NCBI RefSeq assembly: GCF_002920535.1
Contig: NZ_PQSS01000024.1
Coordinates: 33,169 to 97,168 of the forward strand
Source of the DNA: Streptomyces sp. Ru71
Lineage (GTDB): Bacteria; Actinomycetota; Actinomycetes; Streptomycetales; Streptomycetaceae
Reading direction: 5' to 3'
DNA length: 64,000 bases
Shown here: piece after piece, positions 41,116 through 49,840 of the stretch
Layout: every line of letters starts with the position of its first letter
Position numbering within the stretch: the first letter of the stretch is position 1
Translations under genes and position numbers: made by a program
The notes under the pieces: model-generated
Seen by the model: the letters and a program-made list of their open reading frames with translations, nothing else
Told to the model about the DNA's origin: nothing
The model's database searches: none

Positions 41116-42302
41116 GCGGGCTGCTCCGTGAGGGTGCGTGCGGGCTGCTGCTGCGCGCCGGCGGCGGAAAAGCGCTTCGGGGTGAACGGGCGGGCTTCCT
41201 CGGGCAATTCCCCGGTGACGAGGGCGTGCGCCAGCACGTCGCCGGTGACCGGGGTGAGCAGGACGCCGTTGCGGTAGTGCCCGGTGGCCAGCAGCAGCCC
41301 GTCCAGCACGGTCGGGCCGAGCAGCGGAGCGTTGTCGGGGGAGCCGGGGCGCAGTCCGGCCCGGGTCTCGGTCAGTGGCAGCTCGGTGATCCCGGGCACC
41401 AGCTCGTGGGCGTCGCGCAGCAACTCGTAGACGCCGCCCGCGGTCACGGTGGTGTCCCAGCCCATCTCCTCGCTGGTCGCCCCGACGACGAGCTCACCGC
41501 TCTCGCGCGGCACCAGATAGAGCGCGCCGCCGCGCACCACCGCGCGCACGGTCCGGCTCAGGAACGGCGGCCGGTGATCGGGCATCGTCAGCCGCAGGAC
41601 CTGGCCCTTGACCGGCCGCACCGGCGGCAGGACGTCCTCGGGGACGCCCGCGAGCCGCCCGCTCAGGCTGCCGGCGGCGAGCACCACCTGGCCCGCGCCC
41701 AGCTCCTCGCCCTCGCCGGTGACGACGCCCGTCGCCCGCTCCCGTGCCACCGTGAGCCGTTCGGCCCGCTTCCGGTGGAACACCACCCCGGCCCTCTCGC
41801 ACGCGGTGACCAGCGCCGCCGCGAGCCGTCGCGGGTCCACCTGGTGGTCGCCGTCGACCCGCAGTCCGCCGCGCACGCCGGGCGCGAGCATCGGCTCCAG
41901 ACGCCGGCAGTCCCGGCCGGACAGCCACTCCGACTCCAGGCCCGACTGCCGCTGCAGGGCGTGCAGTTCGCGCAGATGGGCGCGGTCGTCGGCGTCGAGC
42001 GCGACGGCGAGCGTGCCGCAGCGGCGGTAGCCGAGGTCCTGGCCGCTCGCGTCGGTGAGCTCGGCGGCGAAGTCCGGATAGCGGCGTGCCGAGGCCAGGT
42101 TGAGGCCGAGCAGGGTCTGCTCGCCGTGGTGCAGTTCGGTGACGGCGGCCAGCATCCCGGCCGCCACCTGCGCGGCTCCGCCGCCGGGCGCCGGGTCCAC
42201 GACCGCGGTGGCGAATCCGCGTTGCGCGGCCCGCCAGGCCGTGACCAGCCCGATGATCCCGCCCCCGATGACGAGGACGTCTGACGTACGCGTAGGCGAC
42301 AT
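41112..42302 (-). CDS. thiO: Glycine oxidase ThiO
   Basis: 396 residues, DAO-family flavoenzyme. FAD-binding VIGGGIIGLVTAW at the N-terminus; GYRRCGTLAVALD, GLRPGSPDNAPLLG and TGHYRNGVLLTP are family hallmarks. Oxidises glycine to dehydroglycine for ThiG. ATG 42302 is the first start after the riboswitch; the longer open frame is the riboswitch read through. First gene of the thi operon. Confidence 0.94.
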   Translation of the reverse strand: MSPTRTSDVLVIGGGIIGLVTAWRAAQRGFATAVVDPAPGGGAAQVAAGMLAAVTELHHGEQTLLGLNLASARRYPDFAAELTDASGQDLGYRRCGTLAVALDADDRAHLRELHALQRQSGLESEWLSGRDCRRLEPMLAPGVRGGLRVDGDHQVDPRRLAAALVTACERAGVVFHRKRAERLTVARERATGVVTGEGEELGAGQVVLAAGSLSGRLAGVPEDVLPPVRPVKGQVLRLTMPDHRPPFLSRTVRAVVRGGALYLVPRESGELVVGATSEEMGWDTTVTAGGVYELLRDAHELVPGITELPLTETRAGLRPGSPDNAPLLGPTVLDGLLLATGHYRNGVLLTPVTGDVLAHALVTGELPEEARPFTPKRFSAAGAQQQPARTLTEQPA

Positions 42303-42317
42303 GGGCGTCCAGCCCCT

Positions 42318-42406
42318 CCCTTCGCCGGCATGACCCGGATCAGGTTCGTACGGTCGGAGGCCGTCCAGCCTCCCTCTCAGCCCGGTGCGTCCGGGCTCCC
42401 GCGAGT
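42318..42406 (-). ncRNA. TPP (THI-box) riboswitch
   Basis: On the minus strand: ACTCGCGGGAGCCCGG, GGGCTGAGAGGGAGGCTGG, CCGACCGTACGAACCTGATC and CGGGTCATGCCGGCGAAGGGA, the ordered conserved blocks of the THI element (CTGAGA and ACCTGATC-GGGTCATGCC-GCGAAGGGA). Thiamine pyrophosphate binding should shut off thiO-thiS-thiG. Only about 15 nt separate it from the thiO start, so it probably controls translation. A TAGGGT box at 42421-42426 (minus) is the likely promoter. Confidence 0.95.
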
Positions 42407-42464
42407 GCTTTACGGTGGCCACCCTAGCCCGTGTCGCTGTGTGTCTGTAAGGGAGCCTTCTGTC

Positions 42465-42836
42465 ATGGCCCGGTCCCTCGACGGTCTCGTCCTCGCCCCG
42501 GTCGCCGACCAGGCGCCCGGTCAGGTGGGCACCCGCACCCGGTTCACGTACCACGAGCGGGGCGGTGAGATCTGGGCCGAGTACGCCGGCGGCGACGTCG
42601 TACGCGGGTATCTGGTGGGCACCCGGGAGGGGGACCGGCTGGACTTCCGCTACGTCCAGCTGAAGCAGGACGGGACGACCTCCAGCGGCCACTGCGTGTC
42701 CACGGTCGTGGAGCTGCCGGACGGGCGGGTGCGGCTGGAGGAGACCTGGGAGTGGGAGTCCCAGGACGGCAGCGGCACCAGCGTGGTGGAGGAGCTGCAC
42801 GCGCGTGTGGAGCAGGTCACGGCGCAGGACCGCTGA
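42465..42836 (+). CDS. Small conserved protein, avidin/calycin-like (often mis-named N-acetylglutamate synthase)
   Basis: 123 residues, nearly all beta strands: FTYHERGGEIWAEYAGGDVV, GYLVGTREGDRLDFRY, GHCVSTVVELPDGRVRLEETWEW. Matches a widespread small beta-barrel family of unknown function. No acetyl-CoA motif, so the synthase name in databases is not supported. ATG 42465 with AAGGGAG upstream; 32 nt before the flavoprotein gene. Confidence 0.75.
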   Translation: MARSLDGLVLAPVADQAPGQVGTRTRFTYHERGGEIWAEYAGGDVVRGYLVGTREGDRLDFRYVQLKQDGTTSSGHCVSTVVELPDGRVRLEETWEWESQDGSGTSVVEELHARVEQVTAQDR

Positions 42837-42868
42837 CTGACGGTTTGTCAGTTGTCTATGGTGATCAG

Positions 42869-44098
42869 GTGAGCGAGCAGACGCAGCGACGGGGCACGTC
42901 ACAGGCGCGGCGCGTGGTCGTCGTGGGCGCCGGCATGGCCGGGGTGCAGACCGCGGTGGCCCTGCGCGAACAGGGTTTCACCGGCACGGTCACCCTGATC
43001 GGCGCCGAACCCCACCAGCCCTACGACCGGCCACCGCTGTCCAAGGCTGTCCTGCTCGGCACCGCCGAGGGCTCCGCCTTCGACGTCGACTTCGAGGCCC
43101 TCGGCATCGAGCTGCGGCTCGGCTGCGAGGTGCTGGGCCTGCGCCCCGCCGAGCGGGAACTGGACACCGAGGCCGGCGCCGTGCCCTACGACGTCCTCGT
43201 GCTCGCCACCGGCGCCGAGCCGATCCGGCTGCCCGGCGGCGAGGGCGTGCCCGGGGTGCACCTGCTGCGCACCCTGGACGACGCCGAGCGGCTGCGCCCG
43301 GTGCTCGCCCGGCAGCACGACATCGTCGTCGTCGGCGCCGGCTGGATCGGCGCCGAGTTCGCCACGGCCGCGCGTGAGGCGGGCTGCGCGGTCACCGTCG
43401 TCGAGGCCGCCGACCGCCCGCTGGCCGGGGCGCTGCCCGCCGAGGTGGCCGCGCCGATGACCGCCTGGTACGCCGATGCCGGCATCGAGCTGCGCACGCA
43501 CACGCGTGTGGAGCGCGTCGAGCCCGGCGCGGTGGTCCTGGACGACGGCACCCGGCTGCCGGCGGGCGCGGTCGTCGTCGGCATCGGCGCCCGGCCCGCC
43601 ACCGGCTGGCTGGCCGGCTCCGGTATCGAGCTCGGCCCGCAGGGCGAGGTCGTCGCCGACGCCCACCTGCGCAGCTCGGTGCCCGACGTGTACGCGGTCG
43701 GCGACTGCGCCTCCTTCCCCTCCGCCCGCTACGGCGAACGCCTGCTCGTCCACCACTGGGACAACGCGCTGCAGGGCCCGCGCACGGTCGCCGCGAACAT
43801 CGTCGGGGAGTCGCCCGCCGCGTACGACCCGGTGCCGTACTTCTGGTCCGAGCAGTTCGGGCGCTTCGTCCAGTACGCCGGTCATCACACGTCGGCCGAC
43901 CGCACCGTGTGGCGCGGCGACACCTCCGGCCCGGCCTGGACGGTGTGCTGGCTGCGCGAGGGCCGGCTGGCCGCCCTGCTGGCGGTGGGCCGTCCGCGCG
44001 ACCTGGCCCAGGGGCGGCGGCTGATCGAGGCGGGCGCGGCGATGGATCCGCTGCTGCTGGCGGACCCGGCGAGGCCCTTGAAGGCGGCCACGGCCTGA
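42869..44098 (+). CDS. FAD-dependent pyridine-nucleotide oxidoreductase (ferredoxin reductase type)
   Basis: 409 residues. FAD motif VVVGAGMAGVQ at the N-terminus, LATGAEPIRLPG, NAD motif VVVGAGWIGAE in the middle, VYAVGDCASF at the second FAD site, and a C-terminal interface domain ending in a reductase-like HHTSADRTV/W segment. Resembles rubredoxin/ferredoxin reductases that serve P450s or Rieske oxygenases. GTG 42869 follows TATGGT by 6 nt, so it is probably leaderless. Electron acceptor unknown. Confidence 0.9.
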   Translation: MSEQTQRRGTSQARRVVVVGAGMAGVQTAVALREQGFTGTVTLIGAEPHQPYDRPPLSKAVLLGTAEGSAFDVDFEALGIELRLGCEVLGLRPAERELDTEAGAVPYDVLVLATGAEPIRLPGGEGVPGVHLLRTLDDAERLRPVLARQHDIVVVGAGWIGAEFATAAREAGCAVTVVEAADRPLAGALPAEVAAPMTAWYADAGIELRTHTRVERVEPGAVVLDDGTRLPAGAVVVGIGARPATGWLAGSGIELGPQGEVVADAHLRSSVPDVYAVGDCASFPSARYGERLLVHHWDNALQGPRTVAANIVGESPAAYDPVPYFWSEQFGRFVQYAGHHTSADRTVWRGDTSGPAWTVCWLREGRLAALLAVGRPRDLAQGRRLIEAGAAMDPLLLADPARPLKAATA

Positions 44099-44188
44099 GT
44101 CGCCCGGGGGGTGTGTCGTCCCAGGTGACGGGCCCGGGTGGACGGCCCTGACTTCCGACTGTCAGTGGCAGATGGCAGGCTTGACCTC

Positions 44189-44554
44189 GTGACCGAGATT
44201 GACGCAAAGATCGATGCTCTCGTCCCCGCCTGGCTCACCCTTCCCGACATCGCCGAGATGCTCGGCGTCGAGGTGACGCGTGTCCGGCAGCTGGTCAAGG
44301 AGGGCCAGCTCATCGCCGTACGACGTGGTGAGAACCGCGCGCTGCACGTCCCCGCCGCCTTCATCGACGGGGACAAGGTCGTCAAGGGCCTGTCCGGCAC
44401 CCTGACGCTCCTGCGGGACGACGGGTTCACGGTCGAAGAGATGATCGAGTGGCTCTTCACGCCCGACCCGAGCCTGCCCGGCACCCCCGCGCAGGCGCTG
44501 AGCGAGAATCGCGGCACGGAGGTGAAGCGCCGCGCCCAGGCGCTGGCCGTCTGA
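44189..44554 (+). CDS. Rv2175c-family DNA-binding protein
   Basis: 121 residues. N-terminal winged helix-turn-helix (LTLPDIAEMLGVEVTRVRQLVKEG) and a C-terminal domain with RGENRALHVPAAFI and VKGLSGTLTLLRDDGF. In mycobacteria the orthologue binds DNA and loses binding when phosphorylated by kinase PknL. GTG 44189 rather than 44138, since CAGGCT lies 7 nt before it. Its last codons are duplicated 187 nt downstream. Confidence 0.85.
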   Translation: MTEIDAKIDALVPAWLTLPDIAEMLGVEVTRVRQLVKEGQLIAVRRGENRALHVPAAFIDGDKVVKGLSGTLTLLRDDGFTVEEMIEWLFTPDPSLPGTPAQALSENRGTEVKRRAQALAV

Positions 44555-44895
44555 CCCGCCCGCACAGAACACCACCGCGCCCCGGCCCATGACCCCTCGC
44601 GGGCCACGGCCGGGGCGACCGGCCCCCTGCGGCCGGCTCCGGGGACGAGGTGCGCCGGGCCGGTCGCCTGGGCCGCCGGGCCCGGCGCCGCTCGCCGCCC
44701 CCCGGGGGGTGAAGCGCCGCGCTCAGGCGCTGGCCGTCTGACCCACCGGCGCAGAACACCACCGGGCCCCGGCCCGTGCCCGCTCGCGGGCCGCGGCTGG
44801 GGCGGCCCCTGCGGCCGGCTTCGGGGGCCGGGTGCCCCAGGGCCCGCTGGGTCGGGCGCCTGGGCCGCCGGGCCCGGCGCCGCCCGCTGCGTACC
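44521..44895. repeat. 187-bp tandem duplication of the Rv2175c-like 3' end
   Basis: Bases from 44521 (GGTGAAGCGCCGCGC, encoding VKRRAQALAV and the stop) recur from 44708, with the following GC-rich spacer (CAGAACACCACCG, CGGCCCC, CTGGGCCGCCGGGCCCGGCG) also repeated. The second copy keeps the codons and TGA but has no start. The rest of this gene-free stretch to 45163 contains two 24-bp direct repeats (44983-45006 and 45007-45030, both ending TCGTTCCCCGATG) and a GATACGTT -10-like box near 45050. Confidence 0.85.
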
Positions 44896-45163
44896 CCGTC
44901 GCGCCGAAGGCGCGGTGCGCCGTCGGGCGCTCCCGATGGCCGCGTCGGACCGGCCGGGCCGTATGCGGGTCGGTCCCGGATACCCCGGTCCGGTCGTTCC
45001 CCGATGCCCCGGTTCTGTCGTTCCCCGATGGGTCGGGCTCATGGGGGGCGGGATACGTTGCTGGGGTGCCTCCGTGGGCCCGGTCCGCGGAGCGCGCCGT
45101 CGTGGCCGTCGAGCCGCGGCCCGTACCAACCGGACACCGCGCCCACCCCCGGGGGGATCCACC

Positions 45164-45811
45164 ATGAGCACCACCGCCCGCGCCCGCCTCGCCGACGCCC
45201 GGCTCTACCTGTGCACGGACGCCCGTCGGCGCCAGGGCGACCTGTCCGAGTTCCTCGACGCCGTCCTGGCCGCCGGGGTCGACATCGTGCAGCTGCGCGA
45301 CAAGGGCATGGAGGCCGCCGAGGAGCTGGAGCACCTCAAGGTCTTCGCCGAGGCCTGCGCGCGCCACGGCAAGCTGCTCGCGGTCAACGACCGCGCGGAC
45401 GTCGCCCACGCGGCCGGGGCCGCTGTCCTCCACCTCGGCCAGGGCGATCTCCCGGTCCCCGCGGCCCGCGCGATCCTCGGCGAGGAGGTGCTGATCGGCC
45501 GGTCCACCCACTCCGAGGCGGAGGCCGAGGCCGCCGCCGTCCAGGAGGGCGTGGACTACTTCTGCACCGGCCCGTGCTGGCCGACCCCCACCAAGCCCGG
45601 CCGGCACGCCCCCGGCCTCGACCTGGTCCGGCACACCGCAGCGCTGGGCACCGAGCGCCCCTGGTTCGCCATCGGCGGCATCGACCTGGGCAACCTCGAC
45701 GAGGTGCTGGAGGCCGGCGCCCGCCGGGTGGTCGTCGTCCGGGCGATCACCGAGGCCGAGGACCCGGCCGCAGCCGCCGCCGAGTTCGCCAAGCGACTGC
45801 GGCAGCCGTGA
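45164..45811 (+). CDS. thiE: Thiamine-phosphate synthase
   Basis: 215 residues, TIM barrel. Joins the pyrimidine and thiazole halves of thiamine. VDIVQLRDKGM, LLAVNDRADVA, HLGQGDLP, GRSTHS, FCTGPCWPTPTKPG and AIGGI blocks are those of ThiE. ATG 45164 with GGGGGGATC upstream. Separate from the thiO-thiS-thiG operon and with no TPP riboswitch in front. Confidence 0.95.
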   Translation: MSTTARARLADARLYLCTDARRRQGDLSEFLDAVLAAGVDIVQLRDKGMEAAEELEHLKVFAEACARHGKLLAVNDRADVAHAAGAAVLHLGQGDLPVPAARAILGEEVLIGRSTHSEAEAEAAAVQEGVDYFCTGPCWPTPTKPGRHAPGLDLVRHTAALGTERPWFAIGGIDLGNLDEVLEAGARRVVVVRAITEAEDPAAAAAEFAKRLRQP

Positions 45812-45923
45812 GGGCCGTACGGCTCCGGCAGGTCTGAGCACCGGCGGTCCACCCGCCGCCGTCTCATGATTGTCCAAGGCGTGGACAACAACCCGGCAAT
45901 TCGGGCAAATTTCCCTGGTTTGG

Positions 45924-45952
45924 TTGGGGGACCGTCCGCCCCTGGCTAACCT
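45924..45952 (+). promoter_or_regulatory. Promoter of metF, giving a leaderless message
   Basis: TTGGGG (45924-45929), 17-nt spacer, TAACCT (45947-45952); ATG follows after 6 nt. Confidence 0.55.
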
Positions 45953-45958
45953 GCCCGT

Positions 45959-46882
45959 ATGGCCCTCGGAACCGCATCCACCAGGACTGATCGCGCACGC
46001 ACCGTGCGTGACATCCTCGCCACCGGCAAAAAGACGTACTCGTTCGAGTTCACTTCGCCGAAGACCCCCAAGGGCGAGCGGAACCTGTGGAACGCGCTGC
46101 GCAGGGTCGAGGCCGTGGCCCCCGACTTCGTCTCCGTCACCTACGGCGCCGGTGGCTCCACCCGCACCACCACGGTGAAGGAGACCCAGCAGATCGTCGT
46201 GGACACGACGCTCACGCCGGTCGCCCACCTCACCGCGGTCAACCACTCCATCGCCGAGCTGCGCAACATCATCGGCCAGTACGCCGACGCCGGCATCCGC
46301 AACATGCTCGCCGTGCGCGGCGACCCGCCCGGCGACCCCATGGGCGACTGGGTGCCGCACCCGCGAGGTCTGACGTACGCCGCGGAGCTCGTCCGGCTCA
46401 TCAAGGAGTCGGGCGACTTCTGTGTCGGCGTCGCCGCCTTCCCGGAGATGCACCCGCGCTCCGCCGACTGGGACACCGACGTGCGGCACTTCGTCGACAA
46501 GTGCCGGGCGGGCGCGGACTACGCCATCACACAGATGTTCTTCCACCCGGAGTCCTATCTGCGTCTGCGTGACAGCGTGGCGGCGGCCGGCTGCGAGACC
46601 CCGGTGATTCCGGAGGTCCTGCCGGTGACCAGCGTGAAGATGCTGGAGCGGCTGCCCCAGCTGAGCACCGCCGCCGTCCCGGACGAGCTGAAAGAACGGA
46701 TCCTCACAGCCAAAGACGATCCGGCCGCTGTACGCTCCATTGGCATCGAATTCGCCACGGAGTTCTGCGCGCGGCTGCTGGCCGAGGGAGTGCCGGGTCT
46801 GCACTTCATCACGCTCAACAACTCCACGGCGACGCTGGAAATCTACGAGAACCTGGGCCTGCACCACCCTCCGCAGGCCTAG
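45959..46882 (+). CDS. metF: 5,10-methylenetetrahydrofolate reductase
   Basis: 307 residues, FAD-dependent TIM barrel. Reduces methylene-THF to methyl-THF for methionine synthesis. SFEFTSPKTPKGE, VTYGAGGST, LTAVNHS, NMLAVRGDPPGDP, GVAAFPEMHP and ITQMFFHPESY motifs. ATG 45959. No SAM or B12 riboswitch precedes it; the leaderless promoter leaves no room for one. Confidence 0.95.
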   Translation: MALGTASTRTDRARTVRDILATGKKTYSFEFTSPKTPKGERNLWNALRRVEAVAPDFVSVTYGAGGSTRTTTVKETQQIVVDTTLTPVAHLTAVNHSIAELRNIIGQYADAGIRNMLAVRGDPPGDPMGDWVPHPRGLTYAAELVRLIKESGDFCVGVAAFPEMHPRSADWDTDVRHFVDKCRAGADYAITQMFFHPESYLRLRDSVAAAGCETPVIPEVLPVTSVKMLERLPQLSTAAVPDELKERILTAKDDPAAVRSIGIEFATEFCARLLAEGVPGLHFITLNNSTATLEIYENLGLHHPPQA

Positions 46883-46938
46883 ACCGGTCGCACCGCTGTA
46901 CGACACACTGCGTAGCGGCCACTGGGAGAGGGGCGTAC

Positions 46939-47853
46939 ATGGGCTGGACGGTCCTCTACATCGCGTTCGGCGTCGTCGCGCTGTGGCTGCTCGGTGAGGT
47001 GCTGCTGCAGTACAAGGCGCGGCTCCGCTGGCGGCTGCTCGCGTTCGCCGGTTTCCTCGGCGTCGTGCTCGGGGTGCTGATCCCGTCCGTCGTCGTGATC
47101 GGACTGGGTGCGATCGCGTTCGCGGTCGGGCAGACCTACGTCACGCTGTCGTTCCGGCGCGGCTTCGCCTCGGGCTGGGCGGTCAGCCGCCCCGGTGCCG
47201 ACGGCGGCAAGACCCGCCGGGGCCGCGGCGAGCGCCGCGACCCCACGCTGGAGGTCTCCGACCTGGAGCCGGCCGACTCCGGCCCGGCGGCGGACGACGG
47301 CTCCTACGCCTCGCAGAGCGCCTACGGCCACGACGACGACCACGACGACGTCTTCACCCCGGCCAGGCCGCCCGCCGCCGCTGCCGCCGAGACGACCATG
47401 ATCTACGAGCCGCAGCCGCTGCCCGAGGACACCCGTTCCTACGGCGTCTACGGCGACACCTCCGCGTACGCCTCCACCGCCCAGCCCGCCGCCGGCGACC
47501 AGTCGTCCGCCTACGGCTACGACTACTCCGGCTACGGGCAGTACGGCTACGACACCACGGGCCAGCAGCAGTACGCCGCCTACTCCGACCCGTACATCGG
47601 CACCCAGACCTACGGCGGCGCCTCCTACGACACCACCTACGGCGGCCAGTACGACCAGCAGGGCTACGGGCAGGACCCGTACGCCGGCGGCTACGGCCAG
47701 ACCCCGGCCGGCGGGGTGTGGGTGCCGCAGCAGCGCACCGACGACACCTACGGCGGCGAGCTGCCGCAGGAGCAGCCGTACCCCTACGACCAGGGCACCG
47801 GCACCGGCCAGCAGCAGGCCGGGCACGGCTACGACGAGCAGTACCGCTTCTGA
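46939..47853 (+). CDS. Membrane protein with Tyr/Gly/Gln-rich low-complexity tail
   Basis: 304 residues. Two transmembrane helices in residues 1-62 (VLYIAFGVVALWLLGEVLL and FLGVVLGVLIPSVVVIGLG), a basic stretch (KTRRGRGERRD), an acidic/Ala linker and then about 140 residues dominated by Tyr, Gly, Gln, Ser and Asp with YG, YD and GYG steps. Such composition is typical of prion-like, phase-separating segments. No enzyme motif. ATG 46939 with GAGAGGGG upstream; 56 nt after metF. Confidence 0.8.
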   Translation: MGWTVLYIAFGVVALWLLGEVLLQYKARLRWRLLAFAGFLGVVLGVLIPSVVVIGLGAIAFAVGQTYVTLSFRRGFASGWAVSRPGADGGKTRRGRGERRDPTLEVSDLEPADSGPAADDGSYASQSAYGHDDDHDDVFTPARPPAAAAAETTMIYEPQPLPEDTRSYGVYGDTSAYASTAQPAAGDQSSAYGYDYSGYGQYGYDTTGQQQYAAYSDPYIGTQTYGGASYDTTYGGQYDQQGYGQDPYAGGYGQTPAGGVWVPQQRTDDTYGGELPQEQPYPYDQGTGTGQQQAGHGYDEQYRF

Positions 47854-47869
47854 CGCCACCCCGCCGGTC

Positions 47870-49381
47870 TCACTGGGAGCCGCGGAACTCCGGCCCCTCG
47901 ACGATCAGCCCGGCGACCAGGGCGCCCGACATCCCGGCGTGCGGCAGTCCCCCGCCGGGGTGGGACCAGCCGCCGGCCCGGTAGAGGCCGGGGAGACGGG
48001 TGGTGTTGGCCGGGTGCAGGAAGCGTCCGCCGCCGGCGGCGAGCGCTGGGGCGGGTACGGCGCCGAAGGGGGCGCCCGTCTCGTCCTCCGTGTGCTCGGG
48101 AGTGCGCACCTCGTGCCAGAGAACCCGCTCGCCCAGCCCCGGTATCGCGGCGCCGGCGGCCCGCAGCAGATGGTCCGTGTAGCGCTGGACCGTGCTCTCG
48201 TCCTTCCAGTCGGCCTCGGTCGACACCACGGCGGAGAGCACTACGGACTCGTGGTCGCCGTCGGGGGCGAGCGAGGGATCGTCCGGGCGGAGCACGGTCA
48301 CCGTGGGACGCGGGGGCAGGTCGCCGCCCGGGGCGACCAGGAAGTCCAGCTCCGACTCGGGAGCCGGCGAATGGACCACCGTGCGGTGCGCGGCACCGGC
48401 CTCCCGGGCGCCGCGCAGCGCCAGCAGCACCGTGAAGCGGCCGGGGCGGGCGGTCACCGTGTCCGCCCGGACGTCGCCGTCCGCGTCGAGCGGATGCTCG
48501 GTCAGCCCGCGCAGTCGCACCGGATCGACTCCGGCCACCACATGATCCGCCTCCGCCAACGCACCGCTCGCCAGCTCCACCCCCGCCGCCCGGCCGTCCT
48601 TGTCCGCGATGCGCGTGACCTCGGCGCCGAAGACGAACTCGACCTTGCGCGCGACGCAGCGCTCGTACACCGCGCGGGCCAGCTCCCTCAGTCCGCCGCG
48701 CACGTACCAGAGGCCGAAGGCGTGCTCCATGTAGGGCAGGACGGCGGCGCTGGCCGGGGCGGTCCGGGGATCGACGCCGTATCCGAGCACGCAGCTCTCC
48801 AGCAGGGCCGCCAGCCGCTCGTCGCCCAGCTCCCACATGCCGATCCGCTCCGGCGTCGACGCCTTCCGCGTCCGCAGCAGCCTCTTGCGCTCCAGCGCCG
48901 GATAGGGCTCCTTGTCCGCCAGCACCTGCCAGTTCGGCCACAGCGGCTCCTCCAGCAGCGGCCGGCGGGTGCGGTCCCAGGCCTCGCGGGCCCGGACCAG
49001 GAAGTCGCCCCAGCGCTCACCGGCGCCGGCGCCCAGCGCCTCGTCCAGGGCGGCGACGACACCCGCGCGAGAGGCGTTCGGCAGGGACACGCGCGTGCCG
49101 TCCGGGAAGACGTGGTGCGAGGCCGGGTCGACCTGCTCCAGCTCGACGCACGCCTCCAGCGGCTCCTTGCCCGTCTTGACGAACAGGTCCCGCCACACCG
49201 CGGGCAGCGGGAGCAGCCCCGGGCCCGTGTCGAAGCGGAAGCCGTCCCGCTCGAAGCGGCGCACCGCACCGCCGTACGTGTCCGTCCGCTCGTACACCAC
49301 CACCCGGTGGCCCGCGACGGCCAGCCGGGCGGCGGCCGCCATCGCGCCCATCCCGGCGCCGATCACCGCAATCCGTGCCAT
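47870..49381 (-). CDS. Phytoene-desaturase-like FAD oxidoreductase
   Basis: 503 residues. FAD motif IAVIGAGMGAMAAAARLAVAGHRVVVYE, a DTYGGAVRRF loop and C-terminal PGLYRAGGWSHPGGGLPHAGMSG, as in CrtI/CrtN desaturases and carotenoid oxidases. No other carotenoid gene is near, so the substrate could be another isoprenoid. ATG 49381 follows TAAAGT (49389-49394, minus) by 7 nt, suggesting a leaderless transcript. Its stop is 16 nt from that of the convergent upstream gene. Confidence 0.87.
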   Translation of the reverse strand: MARIAVIGAGMGAMAAAARLAVAGHRVVVYERTDTYGGAVRRFERDGFRFDTGPGLLPLPAVWRDLFVKTGKEPLEACVELEQVDPASHHVFPDGTRVSLPNASRAGVVAALDEALGAGAGERWGDFLVRAREAWDRTRRPLLEEPLWPNWQVLADKEPYPALERKRLLRTRKASTPERIGMWELGDERLAALLESCVLGYGVDPRTAPASAAVLPYMEHAFGLWYVRGGLRELARAVYERCVARKVEFVFGAEVTRIADKDGRAAGVELASGALAEADHVVAGVDPVRLRGLTEHPLDADGDVRADTVTARPGRFTVLLALRGAREAGAAHRTVVHSPAPESELDFLVAPGGDLPPRPTVTVLRPDDPSLAPDGDHESVVLSAVVSTEADWKDESTVQRYTDHLLRAAGAAIPGLGERVLWHEVRTPEHTEDETGAPFGAVPAPALAAGGGRFLHPANTTRLPGLYRAGGWSHPGGGLPHAGMSGALVAGLIVEGPEFRGSQ

Positions 49382-49837
49382 GCCTGCGACTTTATCCGCC
49401 GCCACCGACAGCGCGGACCCGGTGCCCTGGGCATGAGCGCGCACGTCTGAGTATCCGTACCTACCCGGTGAGATGAGTAGCTGTGCGGATGGGCCACGAC
49501 CTGCGCGAACGAGAGAGTGGAGGCACGGAGAAGGGGCACGGCCCCGGCACCGGCGACACGGGGCGCCGGAACCGGGGCAGCCCTCGATCCGCTCCTTCCG
49601 CCGGCGGACGTCGGCGGGAGCGAGACACGGGGGAGGCACGGGGGAGACCCGGGGGACGACCGCACACGGGGGTTCCACGGGGGGACGTACGGGGGAGCAA
49701 CAGGAAGCGCCGGTTCCGGCGTGGCCCGCGGGGGACGCGGCCACGCGGGGACCGGCGCTTTCGTGTACGCCGGGGCCACCGGTCAACTTCCCTGCGCCGG
49801 GCCGCCGGTCAGCTTCCGTGCCCGCCGGGGCCACCGG
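49382..49837. other. Gene-free region between the CrtI-like and tetR genes
   Basis: 456 nt. Left end holds the CrtI-like promoter. The middle (49500-49700) is purine-rich on the plus strand with several GGGGGA runs and no believable reading frame. The right end holds a large hairpin (49705-49760) and three copies of a GGCCRCCGGTCA repeat (49769-49840) that include the tetR stop. Confidence 0.6.
49705..49760 (-). terminator. Long hairpin terminator of the ABC-YhgE-TetR operon
   Basis: AAGCGCCGGT (49705-49714) pairs with ACCGGCGCTT (49751-49760) and GCGTGGCC (49719-49726) with GGCCACGC (49739-49746), almost continuous, 12-nt loop. It lies 78 nt beyond the tetR stop. Confidence 0.7.
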
Positions 49838-49840
49838 TCA
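49769..49840. repeat. Triple repeat at the tetR 3' end
   Basis: GCCGGG(G)CC(A/G)CCGGTCA occurs three times, with GGTCA at 49781, 49807 and 49836 (period 26 and 29). The last copy contains the tetR stop codon (TCA on the plus strand). Confidence 0.7.

Noticed and set aside
44915..45163. TPP riboswitch before thiE
   Set aside because: GGGGTGCC occurs but the CTGAGA and ACCTGATC blocks are absent.
49442..49837. Several 80-170 codon frames between the CrtI-like and tetR genes
   Set aside because: All are Arg/Gly/Pro-rich, lack ribosome sites and conflict with the hairpin and repeats seen there.
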